From Sphingopyxis sp. H073 (GTDB lineage: Bacteria > Pseudomonadota > Alphaproteobacteria > Sphingomonadales > Sphingomonadaceae): a stretch of 64,000 bases of DNA. The stretch covers positions 62,001 through 126,000 of the forward strand of contig NZ_LNSG01000003.1 of NCBI RefSeq assembly GCF_001468395.1, written 5' to 3'. Positions within the stretch are counted from its first letter, which is position 1, and each line of letters begins with the position of its first letter. The translations under genes and the position numbers were made by a program. Below the pieces are notes generated by a model. That model did not search any database. It saw only the letters and a list, made by a program, of their open reading frames with translations, and was not told where the DNA came from. Of the stretch, positions 25,387-34,813 are shown one piece after another.

Positions 25387-27056
25387 GGCGCCGTGGTGGC
25401 GGCGCTCAGCCCGTCGCGCAGCTTCGCCTCGATCCGCGCCGCCATGTCGGCCTCGGCCAACAGCGCGGCTGCGCGCCACGTATAGCGCGCCTGGAACCGA
25501 CGCCCCGCCTGCCAATAGGCATCGCCCAGATGCTCGACGATCACGGCATTGCCCGGTTCGCCGCGCTGCGCGAGTTCGAGCAAAGGCACCGCATCGTCGA
25601 TGCGGCCGGTCAGGAAATAGGCCCAGCCGAGCGAGTCGGTGATGCTCGCGCTTTGCGGTTCGGCTTTCCACGCCGCCTCGATCCGCGCGAGCGACTGTTT
25701 TACGTTCTTGCGGCGCTCGAGCGCCGAATAGCCCGCGAAATTCAGGATCGTTGCATCGCCGGGGCGCAGGTTGACCGCCTTTTCCATCAGTGGCGCCGCG
25801 CCATCCCAATCCCCGGCCTGCAACTTCAACTCGGCGCGAGCGATCAGCAGAGAGCCACGCAGCGGTGCGTCGTCCGCGACATCTCCCAGCGTCGCTTCCA
25901 GACCCAAATAGGCGCGTTCCGCGGCAGCGGGATCGTTCGCACGGCGCGCGATGTCGGCAAAGCGGATAAGCAGGCTGCGCGCCGCCGGCTCGGTACGCGC
26001 GGCAGCGTCGGCGAGCTTTACCGCGCTCGCCATATCGCCCGCCTCGGCCAGCAGTTCGGCATGACGCATCTGCAGCGCCGCGGGCTGCGCGGTCCGGCTG
26101 TCGGCCAGCAGCGCCATCGCATCGCGCTCCTGCCCGTTGCGGTCGAGTGCCTCGACGAGCGCCGAGCGTACCGTCCAATCCTGATCGCCCAGCCAATAAG
26201 CGGACCGCGCGAACAACAGCGGCAGTTTCGGACTGCCATTTGGGGTCCGCGCCAGTCCGTCGGCAAGCAGCCCGAGCCAGTGCGCCGCACCGCCGCGCGC
26301 CGTCGTCACCGGCTGGCCCGACAGCAGCAGCAACGGGTCTTCGCGCCCGCCCGCCGCCATCGCGGTCCGCCCGCGCAGCGCCTTCGCGGCGTCGGCCTGC
26401 CCCGCAGCATCGAGCGTCGCCGCCAGCCGCAGCGCGACGAGTTGGCTCGTGCGATCGCTCAGCACCGTGTCCGCCGCCAGCTTGGCCCCTTCGGTGGGCT
26501 GTTTCGCCGCGACCCTGACCAGCGCCGCTTCGAGCGCCAGCGTCGGTTCGAGCCGCCCGCGCGCCAGCGCCGCTATCAGGTGCCGCTCGGGTGCCTTCTC
26601 GCGCGCGCCGACGTCGATCCAGCTGTTCAGCGCCGGCGTCACCAGATTGGCGATCGCATCGCCGCCGGTCTTGTCGGGCCGCCCCCCCAGAAAGGCGCGC
26701 GCGCGCTTCCAGTCGGCCCGTTTCATCGCGTCGACGACGAGCACAAGCTGCGCGTCGAAGCGGCGCTCGCCGCTTGCCCAGAGCTGCGCAGCGGCGCCGC
26801 GCGCCGCGACCAGGTCGCCCGCCTGGATCGCCTGTTCCAAAATCCGCCCGCGAAGCCCCGGTAGATCGGGGGCCGCGCTGGCGGCGCTGGTCAGGGCCGA
26901 CAGCGCCGCGGCGGGATCGCCCGCATCCTCGGCCAGCCGCGCCCGTACCAGCGCATTGACCGCCGCGCCGCCTTCGCTCGCGGCTTCGGCCGGAACGGCC
27001 GCCGCAAGAAAGCCGACCGCCAGGAGCCAGCAAGCGGACTTACATGTTCGGGTAAT
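25383..27056 (-). CDS. TPR-repeat protein with signal peptide, probable ATT start
   Basis: 557 residues if started at ATT. The body (about 70-557) is a chain of tetratricopeptide-like helices, clearest near the C-terminus (PGDATILNFAGYSALE, SASITDSLGWAYFLTGRIDDA, GNAVIVEHLGDAYWQAGR). A signal peptide (TRTCKSACWLLAVGFLAAAVPAEA, hydrophobic core plus basic n-region) appears only if translation starts at ATT 27056, which has GGAGG five bases upstream. No ATG, GTG or TTG lies in frame there; the first is a TTG at 26840, after the signal region. Exported TPR scaffold of unknown role. It overlaps ETF-QO by 17 bp. Confidence 0.75.
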   Translation of the reverse strand: MTRTCKSACWLLAVGFLAAAVPAEAASEGGAAVNALVRARLAEDAGDPAAALSALTSAASAAPDLPGLRGRILEQAIQAGDLVAARGAAAQLWASGERRFDAQLVLVVDAMKRADWKRARAFLGGRPDKTGGDAIANLVTPALNSWIDVGAREKAPERHLIAALARGRLEPTLALEAALVRVAAKQPTEGAKLAADTVLSDRTSQLVALRLAATLDAAGQADAAKALRGRTAMAAGGREDPLLLLSGQPVTTARGGAAHWLGLLADGLARTPNGSPKLPLLFARSAYWLGDQDWTVRSALVEALDRNGQERDAMALLADSRTAQPAALQMRHAELLAEAGDMASAVKLADAAARTEPAARSLLIRFADIARRANDPAAAERAYLGLEATLGDVADDAPLRGSLLIARAELKLQAGDWDGAAPLMEKAVNLRPGDATILNFAGYSALERRKNVKQSLARIEAAWKAEPQSASITDSLGWAYFLTGRIDDAVPLLELAQRGEPGNAVIVEHLGDAYWQAGRRFQARYTWRAAALLAEADMAARIEAKLRDGLSAATTAP

Positions 27057-28695
27057 TGGGGCCTCCGCCGCCTTCGGGAGTGACCCAGTTGATATTCTGG
27101 GTCGGATCCTTGATGTCGCACGTCTTGCAATGGACGCAATTCTGCGCGTTGATCACGAACTTCGGATCGCCCTCGTCCTGCCCGACGATCTCGTAAACGC
27201 CTGCAGGACAATAGCGCTGCGCCGGCTCGTCATACATCGGCAGATTATATTCGACCGGGATCGACGGATCCTTGAGCTGCAGGTGTACCGGCTGGTCCTC
27301 CTCATGATTGGTGTTCGACAGGAACACGGACGAGAGGCGGTCGAAGGTCAGCACGCCGTCGGGCTTCGGATAATCGGGCTTAGGCATCATATCGGCGCGG
27401 TAAAGCGTCGTATTGTCGGGATGATGCTTCATCGTGAAGGGGACGCGGATCCCCAGCGTTTCGAGCCACATCGTCATGCCTGACAGGATCGTGCCTGCAA
27501 GGTCGCCGAATTTCTCGACCAGCGGCAGCACGTTGCGGACAACGCTCAGTTCCTTCTTCACCCAGCTTTCGTCATAGGCCGCCTGATAGGCGTCGAGCGT
27601 GTCGGACCCGCGGCCCGCGCTTACCGCGGCGAATGCCGCTTCGGCCGCCATCATGCCCGACTTCATCGCGGTGTGCGTGCCCTTGATGCGCGGGACGTTG
27701 AGGAAGCCCGCGGTGTCGCCGATCAATGCGCCGCCCGGAAATGCCAGCTTCGGCACCGATTGCCAGCCGCCGTCGCTGATGGCGCGCGCGCCATAGGAGA
27801 CGCGTTTGCCGCCCTTCAGGATCTTTGCGATCTCGGGATGCGTCTTCCACTTCTGCATCTCCTGAAAGGGGGAGATGTGCGGGTTGCGATAGTTGAGCCA
27901 GGTCACGAAACCCAGCGCGACCTGCCCGTTTGCCTGGTGATAAAGGAAACCGCCACCGTTGGCATGCGCGTCGAGCGGCCAGCCCTGCGTGTGGATGACG
28001 CGGCCCTGCGCATGATTCTCGGGCCTGATGTCCCAGAGTTCCTTGATCCCGATACCATAAACCTGCGGCTCGCACTCGGCGTCGAGCGCGAATTGCGGCT
28101 TGAGCATCTTCGTCAGGTGCCCGCGCACGCCCTCGGCAAAGAAAGTATATTTCGCATGGAGTTCGAGACCGGGCGCATAGTCGGGCTTGTGGCTGCCGTC
28201 GCGCGCGATCCCCATGTCGCCGGTCGCGACGCCTTTTACCGAGCCGTCCTCGTTATAGAGGATTTCGGCGGCCGCGAAGCCGGGGAAGATTTCGACGCCC
28301 AGCCCCTCGGCCTGCTCGGCGAGCCAGCGGCAGAGATTGCCCAGGCTACCCGTATAGGTCCCCTTGTTGTGCATGAATCCAGGGGTGATGAAGTGCGGAA
28401 CGCCGAACTTCTTGTTCTTCGTGAGCACCCAATGCTGGTTGTCGTTCACCGGAACTTCGGCGAGCGGACATCCCTGCGTCCGCCAGTCGGGGAGCAATTC
28501 GTCGAGCGATTTCGGATCGATTACCGCACCCGACAGGATATGCGCACCAACTTCGGAACCTTTTTCGAGGACGCAAACCGACAGCTCGCTGCCCGCCTCG
28601 TTCGCCAGCTGCTTCAATCGGATCGCCGCCGAAAGCCCTGCAGGCCCCGCCCCGACGATCACGACGTCATAGGGCATCGATTCCCGTTCGCTCAC
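27040..28695 (-). CDS. Electron transfer flavoprotein-ubiquinone oxidoreductase
   Basis: 551 residues. ETF-QO passes electrons from ETF, reduced by acyl-CoA dehydrogenases, to ubiquinone in the inner membrane. An N-terminal FAD motif (YDVVIVGAGPAGLSAAIRL), LEKGSEVGAHILSGAV near 50, and a C-terminal 4Fe-4S ferredoxin-like segment with cysteines in CVHCKTCDIKDP near 535 are clear. I chose GTG 28695 because AGGTG lies six bases upstream; an ATG at 28734 adds 13 residues without a ribosome site. The gene's end overlaps the start of the TPR gene. It suggests fatty-acid or amino-acid oxidation. Confidence 0.95.
   Translation of the reverse strand: MSERESMPYDVVIVGAGPAGLSAAIRLKQLANEAGSELSVCVLEKGSEVGAHILSGAVIDPKSLDELLPDWRTQGCPLAEVPVNDNQHWVLTKNKKFGVPHFITPGFMHNKGTYTGSLGNLCRWLAEQAEGLGVEIFPGFAAAEILYNEDGSVKGVATGDMGIARDGSHKPDYAPGLELHAKYTFFAEGVRGHLTKMLKPQFALDAECEPQVYGIGIKELWDIRPENHAQGRVIHTQGWPLDAHANGGGFLYHQANGQVALGFVTWLNYRNPHISPFQEMQKWKTHPEIAKILKGGKRVSYGARAISDGGWQSVPKLAFPGGALIGDTAGFLNVPRIKGTHTAMKSGMMAAEAAFAAVSAGRGSDTLDAYQAAYDESWVKKELSVVRNVLPLVEKFGDLAGTILSGMTMWLETLGIRVPFTMKHHPDNTTLYRADMMPKPDYPKPDGVLTFDRLSSVFLSNTNHEEDQPVHLQLKDPSIPVEYNLPMYDEPAQRYCPAGVYEIVGQDEGDPKFVINAQNCVHCKTCDIKDPTQNINWVTPEGGGGPNYPNM
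27062..27066 (-). promoter_or_regulatory. Shine-Dalgarno supporting an ATT start
   Basis: GGAGG on the minus strand lies five bases before ATT at 27056-27054, inside the last codons of the ETF-QO gene. It is the only good ribosome site in front of the signal-peptide-bearing frame of the TPR gene. Confidence 0.55.
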
Positions 28696-28814
28696 CGCAA
28701 TCACCTTTCTGCCGTCCCCGCGCCGATCATTCATCGTGTCCGGCGCTCATTCTGTCACGAAACGCGATGCCCGCCAATTGACGCGCCCGTCAACTGTCTG
28801 TTTGAAACAAATTC

Positions 28815-29600
28815 ATGGGTGGGCGAAATTCAGCCTTGCTGGCCGAAAGCTATCATGACTGGTGGTCGCTGGCCGGGGTCGACGCGCTCGTCGGCGAAGT
28901 GCCGGCGGGCTGGCTCGACGTGCCTGCCGCGAATGACACCGCGGCAAAGTCCAGAATCGCACCGATTGCGGCGCCCGAGCCCGCCCCCCTCCCCGCTGCG
29001 CTCCAGCGTCAGGAGGCGCCCGCAGAGGCCGGAGCAAAGGGTCCGGTTGCGCTTCCCGGCGCGTGGGACGAGTTCCAGAGCTGGCTCGCGTCAAACCCCG
29101 ATGTTCCTGGCAGCCAGTGGGACGCGCGCCGCGTGCTGCCCGTCGGCAACGCCGGGGCGCCATTGATGCTCCTTACGGCGTGGCCCGAAATCGACGACCA
29201 GCGGGACGGAGCGCTCTTCACCGGTCCCGCCGGCCAATTGCTCGATGCCATGCTCGGCGCGGTCGGCGCGACGCGCGGCGACTGCTATCTCGCCAGCCTC
29301 GCGATTACCCGGCCACCGGGCGGCCGCATCGACGAGCGCGACGCCGCCGAACTCGACCGGCTGCTGTGGCATCATCTGCGCCTCGCGAGGCCTGGCCGCC
29401 TTCTGCTCATCGGCAGCGACATCGTCCGGATGGCGGCGAAACTCCAGCTCGCCGACGCGCGCGGAAAGTTACTCGATATTAACCAAGATGGCGGCAAATT
29501 GGAGGTCGTGGCAGTCGCGCATCCCGCGATGCTGCTTGCCCGGCCCGCCCAGAAGGCGGCCGCCTGGGACAGCCTGAAACTGTTCAACCGGGGACGTTGA
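28815..29600 (+). CDS. Uracil-DNA glycosylase superfamily protein, atypical motif 1
   Basis: 261 residues. The fold is recognisable from FTGPAGQLLDAMLGAVG near 135, CYLASLAITRPPGGR near 155, LLLIGSDIVRMA, and the C-terminal VAHPAMLLARPAQKAAAWDSL, which matches the HPS-type motif 2 of family 4/5 enzymes. In the place of the usual GEAPG (motif 1) the sequence reads LLTAWPEID, and the cluster cysteines of family 4 are not seen. It may bind DNA without normal glycosylase activity. A low-complexity Pro/Ala linker spans about 45-80. It is three bases upstream of the lytic transglycosylase gene. Confidence 0.75.
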   Translation: MGGRNSALLAESYHDWWSLAGVDALVGEVPAGWLDVPAANDTAAKSRIAPIAAPEPAPLPAALQRQEAPAEAGAKGPVALPGAWDEFQSWLASNPDVPGSQWDARRVLPVGNAGAPLMLLTAWPEIDDQRDGALFTGPAGQLLDAMLGAVGATRGDCYLASLAITRPPGGRIDERDAAELDRLLWHHLRLARPGRLLLIGSDIVRMAAKLQLADARGKLLDINQDGGKLEVVAVAHPAMLLARPAQKAAAWDSLKLFNRGR

Positions 29601-29603
29601 CAG

Positions 29604-31370
29604 ATGAGGAATATGACCGCGAAACTCCTTTGCTGTGCCATTGTCGCGCTTGCGGCCGGCTCGGTGCCCGCTCTTGCCGCTGATGCGAGCCCGTTCGATT
29701 TCAGGGCATCCCCGCAAACGGTACCCGAGACGCTCACGGCCAAGCAGAAGCAGCTGTACACGCAGGTTCTCGCCTCGATCCGCGGCCAGCGGTGGGCCGA
29801 GGCGAAGGCGCTGATCGGCGACGACAATGGTCCGCTCGCGGACTTTTTGCGCGCCGAACTGCTGACCGCGGCGAACAGCCCGCGCGCCGAGGTCGCGGAC
29901 ATCATGCCGGTGCTTTCGCGTTCGCCCCAATTGCCGCAGGCCGACCAGCTCGGCCGTCTTGCGGCGAAACGCGGCGCGACCGACATTCCGACGCTGCCTT
30001 CGCAGGCGCGGCTCGCCTGGGCAGGCAGCGCGCCGCGCCGCGTCGGCGCGGACAGCATCGGCGATCCTTCGGCGTCGGGCCTGGCGCGTTCGATTCCCGA
30101 CCGGATCAAGAACGACGACCCCGCCGGCGCCGAGGCGCTTTACAGTGCCGCGGCCGACAAGCTGACGCCCGAGGCGCGCGACGAATGGCAACAGAAGATC
30201 GCCTGGTCCTATTATATCGAAAATGACGATGCGAACGCGCTTCGCCTCGCGATCGCCTCGGCGCAGGGCCGCAGTGCGTGGGCGACGCAGGCCGCATGGG
30301 TGCAAGGTCTCGCCGCGTGGCGCCTCCACGATTATCGCACCTCGCTCGTCGCCTTCGACCGCGTCGCCAAGGAAGCGCCCGATAGCGAGTTGCGCGCCGC
30401 GGCCTATTATTGGGCCGCCCGCGCCGCGATCGCCTCGGGCGAACCGGCATCGGTTCAGCCGCGTCTCCGCGCCGCCGCGGCGAACGAGGAAACGCTCTAC
30501 GGCCTGCTCGCCGCCGAGACCCTGGGGGTCGAAACCGACCGTCAGCGCGAGAATGTCCGCCCCGATCGCAGCGCCTGGCGGGCGCTCGAGGATTTGCCCA
30601 ACGTCCGCGCCGCGATGGCCTTTGCCGAAATCGGCGAGGATGGATATTCGGACGAACTGCTGCGCCATCAGGCCCGCATCGGCGACCCGCGCCAGCACGA
30701 ACAACTGATCGGGATGGCGCAGGCGCTCAGCTTGCCCGAAACGCAACTTTACCTGGCGCACAACACGCCGCAGGGCCGCAAGCTTTCGGCCGCGACGCGC
30801 TATCCGCAACCCAAGTGGGAGCCCAACGGCGGCTGGCGCGTCGATCCGGCGCTGGTATTCGCCCACACGCTTCAGGAATCGCGGTTCCAGCGCAAGGCGG
30901 TCAGCGCCGCGGGCGCGACAGGGCTGATGCAGGTGCGTCCCGGGACCGCATCGGACCTTGCGCGCTGGAACGGCGACGGCCGCGCGCCCGGCGACCTCAA
31001 GATTCCCGCCGTGAACATGGACTTCGGCCAGCGCTATCTGCAATATCTCAGCAAGGACAGCTCGACCGGCGGCCAGCTTCCGAAAGTCATCGCCGCGTAT
31101 AACGCCGGCCCCGCGCCGATCGCACGCTGGCAGACCGAGATCCGCGATGGCGGCGACCCCCTGCTCTACATCGAATCGATCCCCTATTGGGAAACGCGCG
31201 GCTATGTCGGCATCGTGCTCCGCAATTACTGGATGTACGAAGCGCAGCAAGGCAAGCCCTCGGTCAGCCGCGCCGCGCTCGCGCAGGGCAAATGGCCGCG
31301 CTTTCCCGACAGCAAGGACCGCGTGCGGCTGACCTGGGCCGGTCCCGCTGGCCTCGCCAATGCCGATTGA
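29604..31370 (+). CDS. Soluble lytic murein transglycosylase
   Basis: 588 residues. It cleaves peptidoglycan between MurNAc and GlcNAc with 1,6-anhydro product. A signal peptide (MRNMTAKLLCCAIVALAAGS... ending in ALAADA) leads to an alpha-helical superhelix (about 60-400), as in Slt70. The SLT catalytic domain has the acid Glu425 in HTLQESRFQRK, GATGLMQVRPGTA, and IAAYNAGPAPIARW. Periplasmic. The 3' end overlaps the moaB start by 11 bp, and the UDG-like gene ends three bases before it, so three genes probably form one unit. Confidence 0.93.
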   Translation: MRNMTAKLLCCAIVALAAGSVPALAADASPFDFRASPQTVPETLTAKQKQLYTQVLASIRGQRWAEAKALIGDDNGPLADFLRAELLTAANSPRAEVADIMPVLSRSPQLPQADQLGRLAAKRGATDIPTLPSQARLAWAGSAPRRVGADSIGDPSASGLARSIPDRIKNDDPAGAEALYSAAADKLTPEARDEWQQKIAWSYYIENDDANALRLAIASAQGRSAWATQAAWVQGLAAWRLHDYRTSLVAFDRVAKEAPDSELRAAAYYWAARAAIASGEPASVQPRLRAAAANEETLYGLLAAETLGVETDRQRENVRPDRSAWRALEDLPNVRAAMAFAEIGEDGYSDELLRHQARIGDPRQHEQLIGMAQALSLPETQLYLAHNTPQGRKLSAATRYPQPKWEPNGGWRVDPALVFAHTLQESRFQRKAVSAAGATGLMQVRPGTASDLARWNGDGRAPGDLKIPAVNMDFGQRYLQYLSKDSSTGGQLPKVIAAYNAGPAPIARWQTEIRDGGDPLLYIESIPYWETRGYVGIVLRNYWMYEAQQGKPSVSRAALAQGKWPRFPDSKDRVRLTWAGPAGLANAD

Positions 31371-31884
31371 CGAAAGCCTGCCGTTCAGGCCGGTCCGCAT
31401 CGCCGTCCTGACCGTGTCGGACAGCCGCAGCGCGGCCGACGACAAGTCGGGCGACAAACTCGAAGAACTGCTGACGGCGGCGGGCCATATCCTTGCCGAT
31501 CGCGCCATCGTCCGCGACGACCGCGACCAGATCGTCTCGCGCCTCCACAACTGGATCGACAATCCCGAGGTCGATGTCGTCCTCACGACCGGCGGCACCG
31601 GCGTCACCGGCCGCGACGTCACGCCCGAGGCGCTGCACCGGCTCGACGGCAAGGATATCCCCGGCTTCGGCGAGCTGTTTCGCTGGATCAGCTTTCAGAA
31701 GATCGGCACTTCGACGATCCAGTCGCGTGCCTGCGCCATCGTCGCGCGCGGCACTTACATCTTTGCCCTTCCCGGCTCGACCGGCGCCGTCACCGACGCG
31801 TGGGAGGGGATCTTGTCGACCCAGCTCGACAGCCGCCACAAGCCTTGCAACTTCGTCGAGCTGATGCCGCGGCTGACCGAATAG
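31360..31884 (+). CDS. moaB: Molybdenum cofactor biosynthesis protein MoaB
   Basis: 174 residues, a MoaB/Mog-type molybdopterin adenylyltransferase domain. The dinucleotide/molybdopterin motif TTGGTGVTGRDVTPEAL near 75 and the later ALPGSTGAVTDAWEGIL near 145 are diagnostic. The start ATG at 31360 lies inside the end of the transglycosylase gene. No other moa genes are in the window, so the functional partner genes are elsewhere. The link to the transglycosylase is positional only. Confidence 0.92.
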   Translation: MPIDESLPFRPVRIAVLTVSDSRSAADDKSGDKLEELLTAAGHILADRAIVRDDRDQIVSRLHNWIDNPEVDVVLTTGGTGVTGRDVTPEALHRLDGKDIPGFGELFRWISFQKIGTSTIQSRACAIVARGTYIFALPGSTGAVTDAWEGILSTQLDSRHKPCNFVELMPRLTE

Positions 31885-31961
31885 ATCTGACCTTTATGCC
31901 TCGTCCGCGCGACCGCGTCTGGAATGAGGAGCCATACGGATCATTCGGCGATTGCGGAATT

Positions 31962-31976
31962 GTTCTTTATTTGTTC
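31962..31976 (+). promoter_or_regulatory. LexA-type SOS box upstream of radical-SAM gene
   Basis: GTTC (31962-31965), seven bases, then GTTC (31973-31976): the direct-repeat operator GTTC-N7-GTTC known for LexA in alphaproteobacteria such as Caulobacter and Rhodobacter. It lies in an AT-rich stretch with a candidate -10 (TATACG, 31977-31982) and -35 (TTGCGG, 31952-31957), 25 bp before the probable start of the next gene. Confidence 0.6.
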
Positions 31977-32000
31977 TATACGTTTCCCTATCCTGCAACG

Positions 32001-33089
32001 GTGGAACCAACCAAGCCTCTGCCTCCCATTTCGGGCCGCGGCGCGCCGACCAATTTGCGCCCGACCCGCACCGGATCGCTCGCCCGCGAGGCCGATGGCG
32101 ACTGGCTCGACGCGGCCGAGGACGTCGATGGCGTGCCCCCGCCGCTGCGCACGACGGTCACCGTCGAACGCCCCCGGACGATCATTTCGCGCAACAACTC
32201 GCCCGACATTGGCTTCGACCGTTCGATCAACCCCTATCGCGGTTGCGAACATGGCTGCATCTATTGCTTCGCGCGGCCGACGCACGCCTTTCACGATCTG
32301 TCGCCCGGTCTCGACTTCGAAAGCCGGCTGTTCGCCAAGCCCGACGCCGCGAAGCTGCTGCGCGCCGAACTCGCCAAACGCAATTACAAGGTCGCGCCGC
32401 TCGCGATCGGGACCAACACCGACGGCTATCAACCGATCGAGCGCGAATGGGGAATTACCCGGTCGATCGTCGAGGTGCTTGCCGAAACACGGCACCCGCT
32501 GCTGATCACGACCAAGTCCGACCGCGTGCTTCGCGACATCGACCTGCTCGCCGCCATGGCGCGCGACAATCTGGTCGGCGTCGCGATTTCGGTGACGACG
32601 CTCGATCCCGGGGTCGCGCGGACGCTCGAGCCGCGCGCGCCCCACCCGCGCCGACGCCTGGCCGCGATCCGCAAGTTGATCGACGCCGGCGTGCCGACGC
32701 AGGTCAATATCTCGCCGATTATCCCCGCGATCACCGATCACGAGATCGAGGCGATCATGGCGGCCGCGGCGGAGGCGGGAGCGATCCGCGCCTCCCACAT
32801 CCTGATGCGCCTGCCGTTCGAGGTCGCGCCGCTATTCCGCGCCTGGCTCGCGGCGCACTATCCAGATCGCGCCGACAAGGTCATGCATATGGTGCAGGAC
32901 ATTCGCGGCGGGCGCGACAACGACCCCGATTTCTTCACGCGGATGAAGGGACAAGGCGTCTGGCCGCAGCTCATCCGCCAGCGCGTCAAGCGTGCCGCGC
33001 GCGAACATGGCATGGACAAGAGCTTCCCGCCGCTCCGCAGCGACCTGTTCCGCCCGCCCGAACGAGACGGGCAGATGGAGCTGTTTTGA
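32001..33089 (+). CDS. PA0069-family radical SAM protein (SplB-like)
   Basis: 362 residues from GTG 32001; the start is uncertain because no ribosome site is visible, and a leaderless or near-leaderless message from the AT-rich promoter is possible. The radical-SAM cluster motif is CEHGCIYCFARP near residue 82 (Cx3Cx2C). GTNTDGYQPIE near 140, TTKSDRVLRDID, and NISPIIPAITDHEIE support the family, which resembles spore photoproduct lyase. The reaction is unknown to me. A LexA-type box sits immediately upstream, which would fit a DNA-damage role. Confidence 0.82.
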   Translation: MEPTKPLPPISGRGAPTNLRPTRTGSLAREADGDWLDAAEDVDGVPPPLRTTVTVERPRTIISRNNSPDIGFDRSINPYRGCEHGCIYCFARPTHAFHDLSPGLDFESRLFAKPDAAKLLRAELAKRNYKVAPLAIGTNTDGYQPIEREWGITRSIVEVLAETRHPLLITTKSDRVLRDIDLLAAMARDNLVGVAISVTTLDPGVARTLEPRAPHPRRRLAAIRKLIDAGVPTQVNISPIIPAITDHEIEAIMAAAAEAGAIRASHILMRLPFEVAPLFRAWLAAHYPDRADKVMHMVQDIRGGRDNDPDFFTRMKGQGVWPQLIRQRVKRAAREHGMDKSFPPLRSDLFRPPERDGQMELF

Positions 33090-33135
33090 GAATCTCGCCT
33101 TTGCGAGCGAAGCGAAGCAATGACGTGGATGATGA

Positions 33136-34749
33136 TCAGGCGGCAGTCAGCGACTTCAGCTTATAGTCCTTGAAATCGTCGCGGATCTGGCGCTTCAACA
33201 GCTTGCCCGTCGCGGTGTGCGGCAGTTCATCGACGAACACGACCTCATCGGGCAGCCACCATTTGGCGACCTTGTCCTTGAGGTAATCGACGACGCTCGC
33301 CTCGCTCACCTCGGCGCCGGGCTTCTTCACGATCAGCAGGATCGGCCGCTCGTCCCACTTGGGATGAAATACGCCGACCGCTGCCGCTTCTTGCACCCCC
33401 GGCGCGCCGACCGCGGCGTTTTCGAGTTCGATCGACGAAATCCATTCACCGCCCGACTTGATGACATCCTTCGCGCGGTCGGTGATCTGCATCACGCCGT
33501 CAGGGTGAATGACCGACACGTCGCCGGTGTCGAACCAGCCGTCGTCGTCGGCGGCATCCTCGCCCGCCTTGAAATAGCGCTGGATGATCCACGGCCCGCG
33601 AATCTGTAACCGCCCACTCGTCACTCCGTCGCGCGGAAGTTCCTTGCCCTCATCATCGACGACGCGCAGTTCGACCCCGAATGGAGGACAGCCTTGGCGG
33701 CAGACGATATCGACGCGCTCGTCGAACGCCATCTCGTCCCAGTTCCACGGGCGCTTGCCCATCGTACCGATCGGCGAGGTTTCGGTCATTCCCCACGCAT
33801 GACCGACGTCGACCCCAGCCTTCATGAAGCGTTCGATCATTGCGCGCGGTGCCGCCGATCCGCCGATGATCACGCGATACAACTTTCCATAGTCGATGCC
33901 GGTCGCGTCCATATGCGCGAACATGGCCAGCCACACCGTCGGCACGCCCGCGCTGTGCGTCACGCCCTCGGCGTGGATCAGGTCGCAAAGCACCTGCGCC
34001 TCGTTGGTCGCCGAAAACACCAGCTTTGCGCCGACCGTCGCCGCGGCGAAGGGAATGCCCCAGCTGTTCGCATGGAACATCGGCACGATCGGCAGGATCA
34101 CGCTGCGGTTCGACATGTCGAACACGTCGGGCTGGATTTCGGTGATCGCGTGGATGACGTTCGAGCGATGCTCGTAGAGAACGCCTTTGGGGTTGCCCGT
34201 CGTGCCGCTGGTGTAGCAAAGCCCGACCGGATCGCGCTCGTCCAGTTCCACCCACTCGAAGCGCCCGTCCTCGGCGCCGATCAGATCGCGATAGGATTTA
34301 TAGTCGCCCTGCGCAGGCGCATCGAACAGCACGAAATGTTCGACCGTGGGAAGCTGGTCGCGAAGCCGCTCGACGATCGGCAGGAACATCGCGTCAAACA
34401 GCAACACGCGGTCCTCCGCATGATTGACGATATAAACGAGCTGCTCGTCGAACAGCCGCGGGTTCACGGTGTGCAATACCCCGCCCATTCCCGCGGTGCC
34501 GTACCAGCTGACGAGATGGTGACCATGGTTCATCGCCAGCGTCGCGATGCGATCGCCCTTCTGCATTCCCAGCCTGACCATCGCGGCGGCAAAGCGGCGG
34601 GCGTCCGCGCCCACCTCGCCCCATGTCGAGCGCGTGATGCTGCCATCGGCCCAGCGCGAGACGATCTCGCGCCCCGCGTGTTCGCGCGCGGCATGGTCGA
34701 TCAGGCTAGTGACGAGCAGCGGCTGACCCTGCATTCCCATTTTCGGCAT
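33136..34749 (-). CDS. Acyl-CoA synthetase (AMP-binding, medium/long-chain type)
   Basis: 537 residues. It activates a fatty acid to acyl-CoA through an acyl-adenylate. The AMP-binding P-loop [12 protein letters not shown] near 187, [14 protein letters not shown] near 228, [10 protein letters not shown] near 315, [14 protein letters not shown] near 410, and the C-terminal catalytic lysine in [13 protein letters not shown] near 520 are all present. Length fits AlkK-type medium/long-chain synthetases. Chain specificity is unknown. It stands alone between the radical-SAM gene (convergent) and dnaE (64 bp upstream, same strand). Confidence 0.92.
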   Translation of the reverse strand: MPKMGMQGQPLLVTSLIDHAAREHAGREIVSRWADGSITRSTWGEVGADARRFAAAMVRLGMQKGDRIATLAMNHGHHLVSWYGTAGMGGVLHTVNPRLFDEQLVYIVNHAEDRVLLFDAMFLPIVERLRDQLPTVEHFVLFDAPAQGDYKSYRDLIGAEDGRFEWVELDERDPVGLCYTSGTTGNPKGVLYEHRSNVIHAITEIQPDVFDMSNRSVILPIVPMFHANSWGIPFAAATVGAKLVFSATNEAQVLCDLIHAEGVTHSAGVPTVWLAMFAHMDATGIDYGKLYRVIIGGSAAPRAMIERFMKAGVDVGHAWGMTETSPIGTMGKRPWNWDEMAFDERVDIVCRQGCPPFGVELRVVDDEGKELPRDGVTSGRLQIRGPWIIQRYFKAGEDAADDDGWFDTGDVSVIHPDGVMQITDRAKDVIKSGGEWISSIELENAAVGAPGVQEAAAVGVFHPKWDERPILLIVKKPGAEVSEASVVDYLKDKVAKWWLPDEVVFVDELPHTATGKLLKRQIRDDFKDYKLKSLTAA

Positions 34750-34813
34750 CCTCGATTATCGTTGCCGCCTAGGAATAGGGCGGGAATCGAGCGCTATGCA
34801 AGGGTGAAGCGGA

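Noticed and set aside
29469..31652. A 727-codon minus-strand frame across the transglycosylase and moaB genes
   Set aside because: It is the mirror of two confident genes, has charged low-complexity sequence and no recognisable domain. The same reasoning rejects 43651-45666 (antisense to pyrG) and 46518-48494 (antisense to the ppiD gene).
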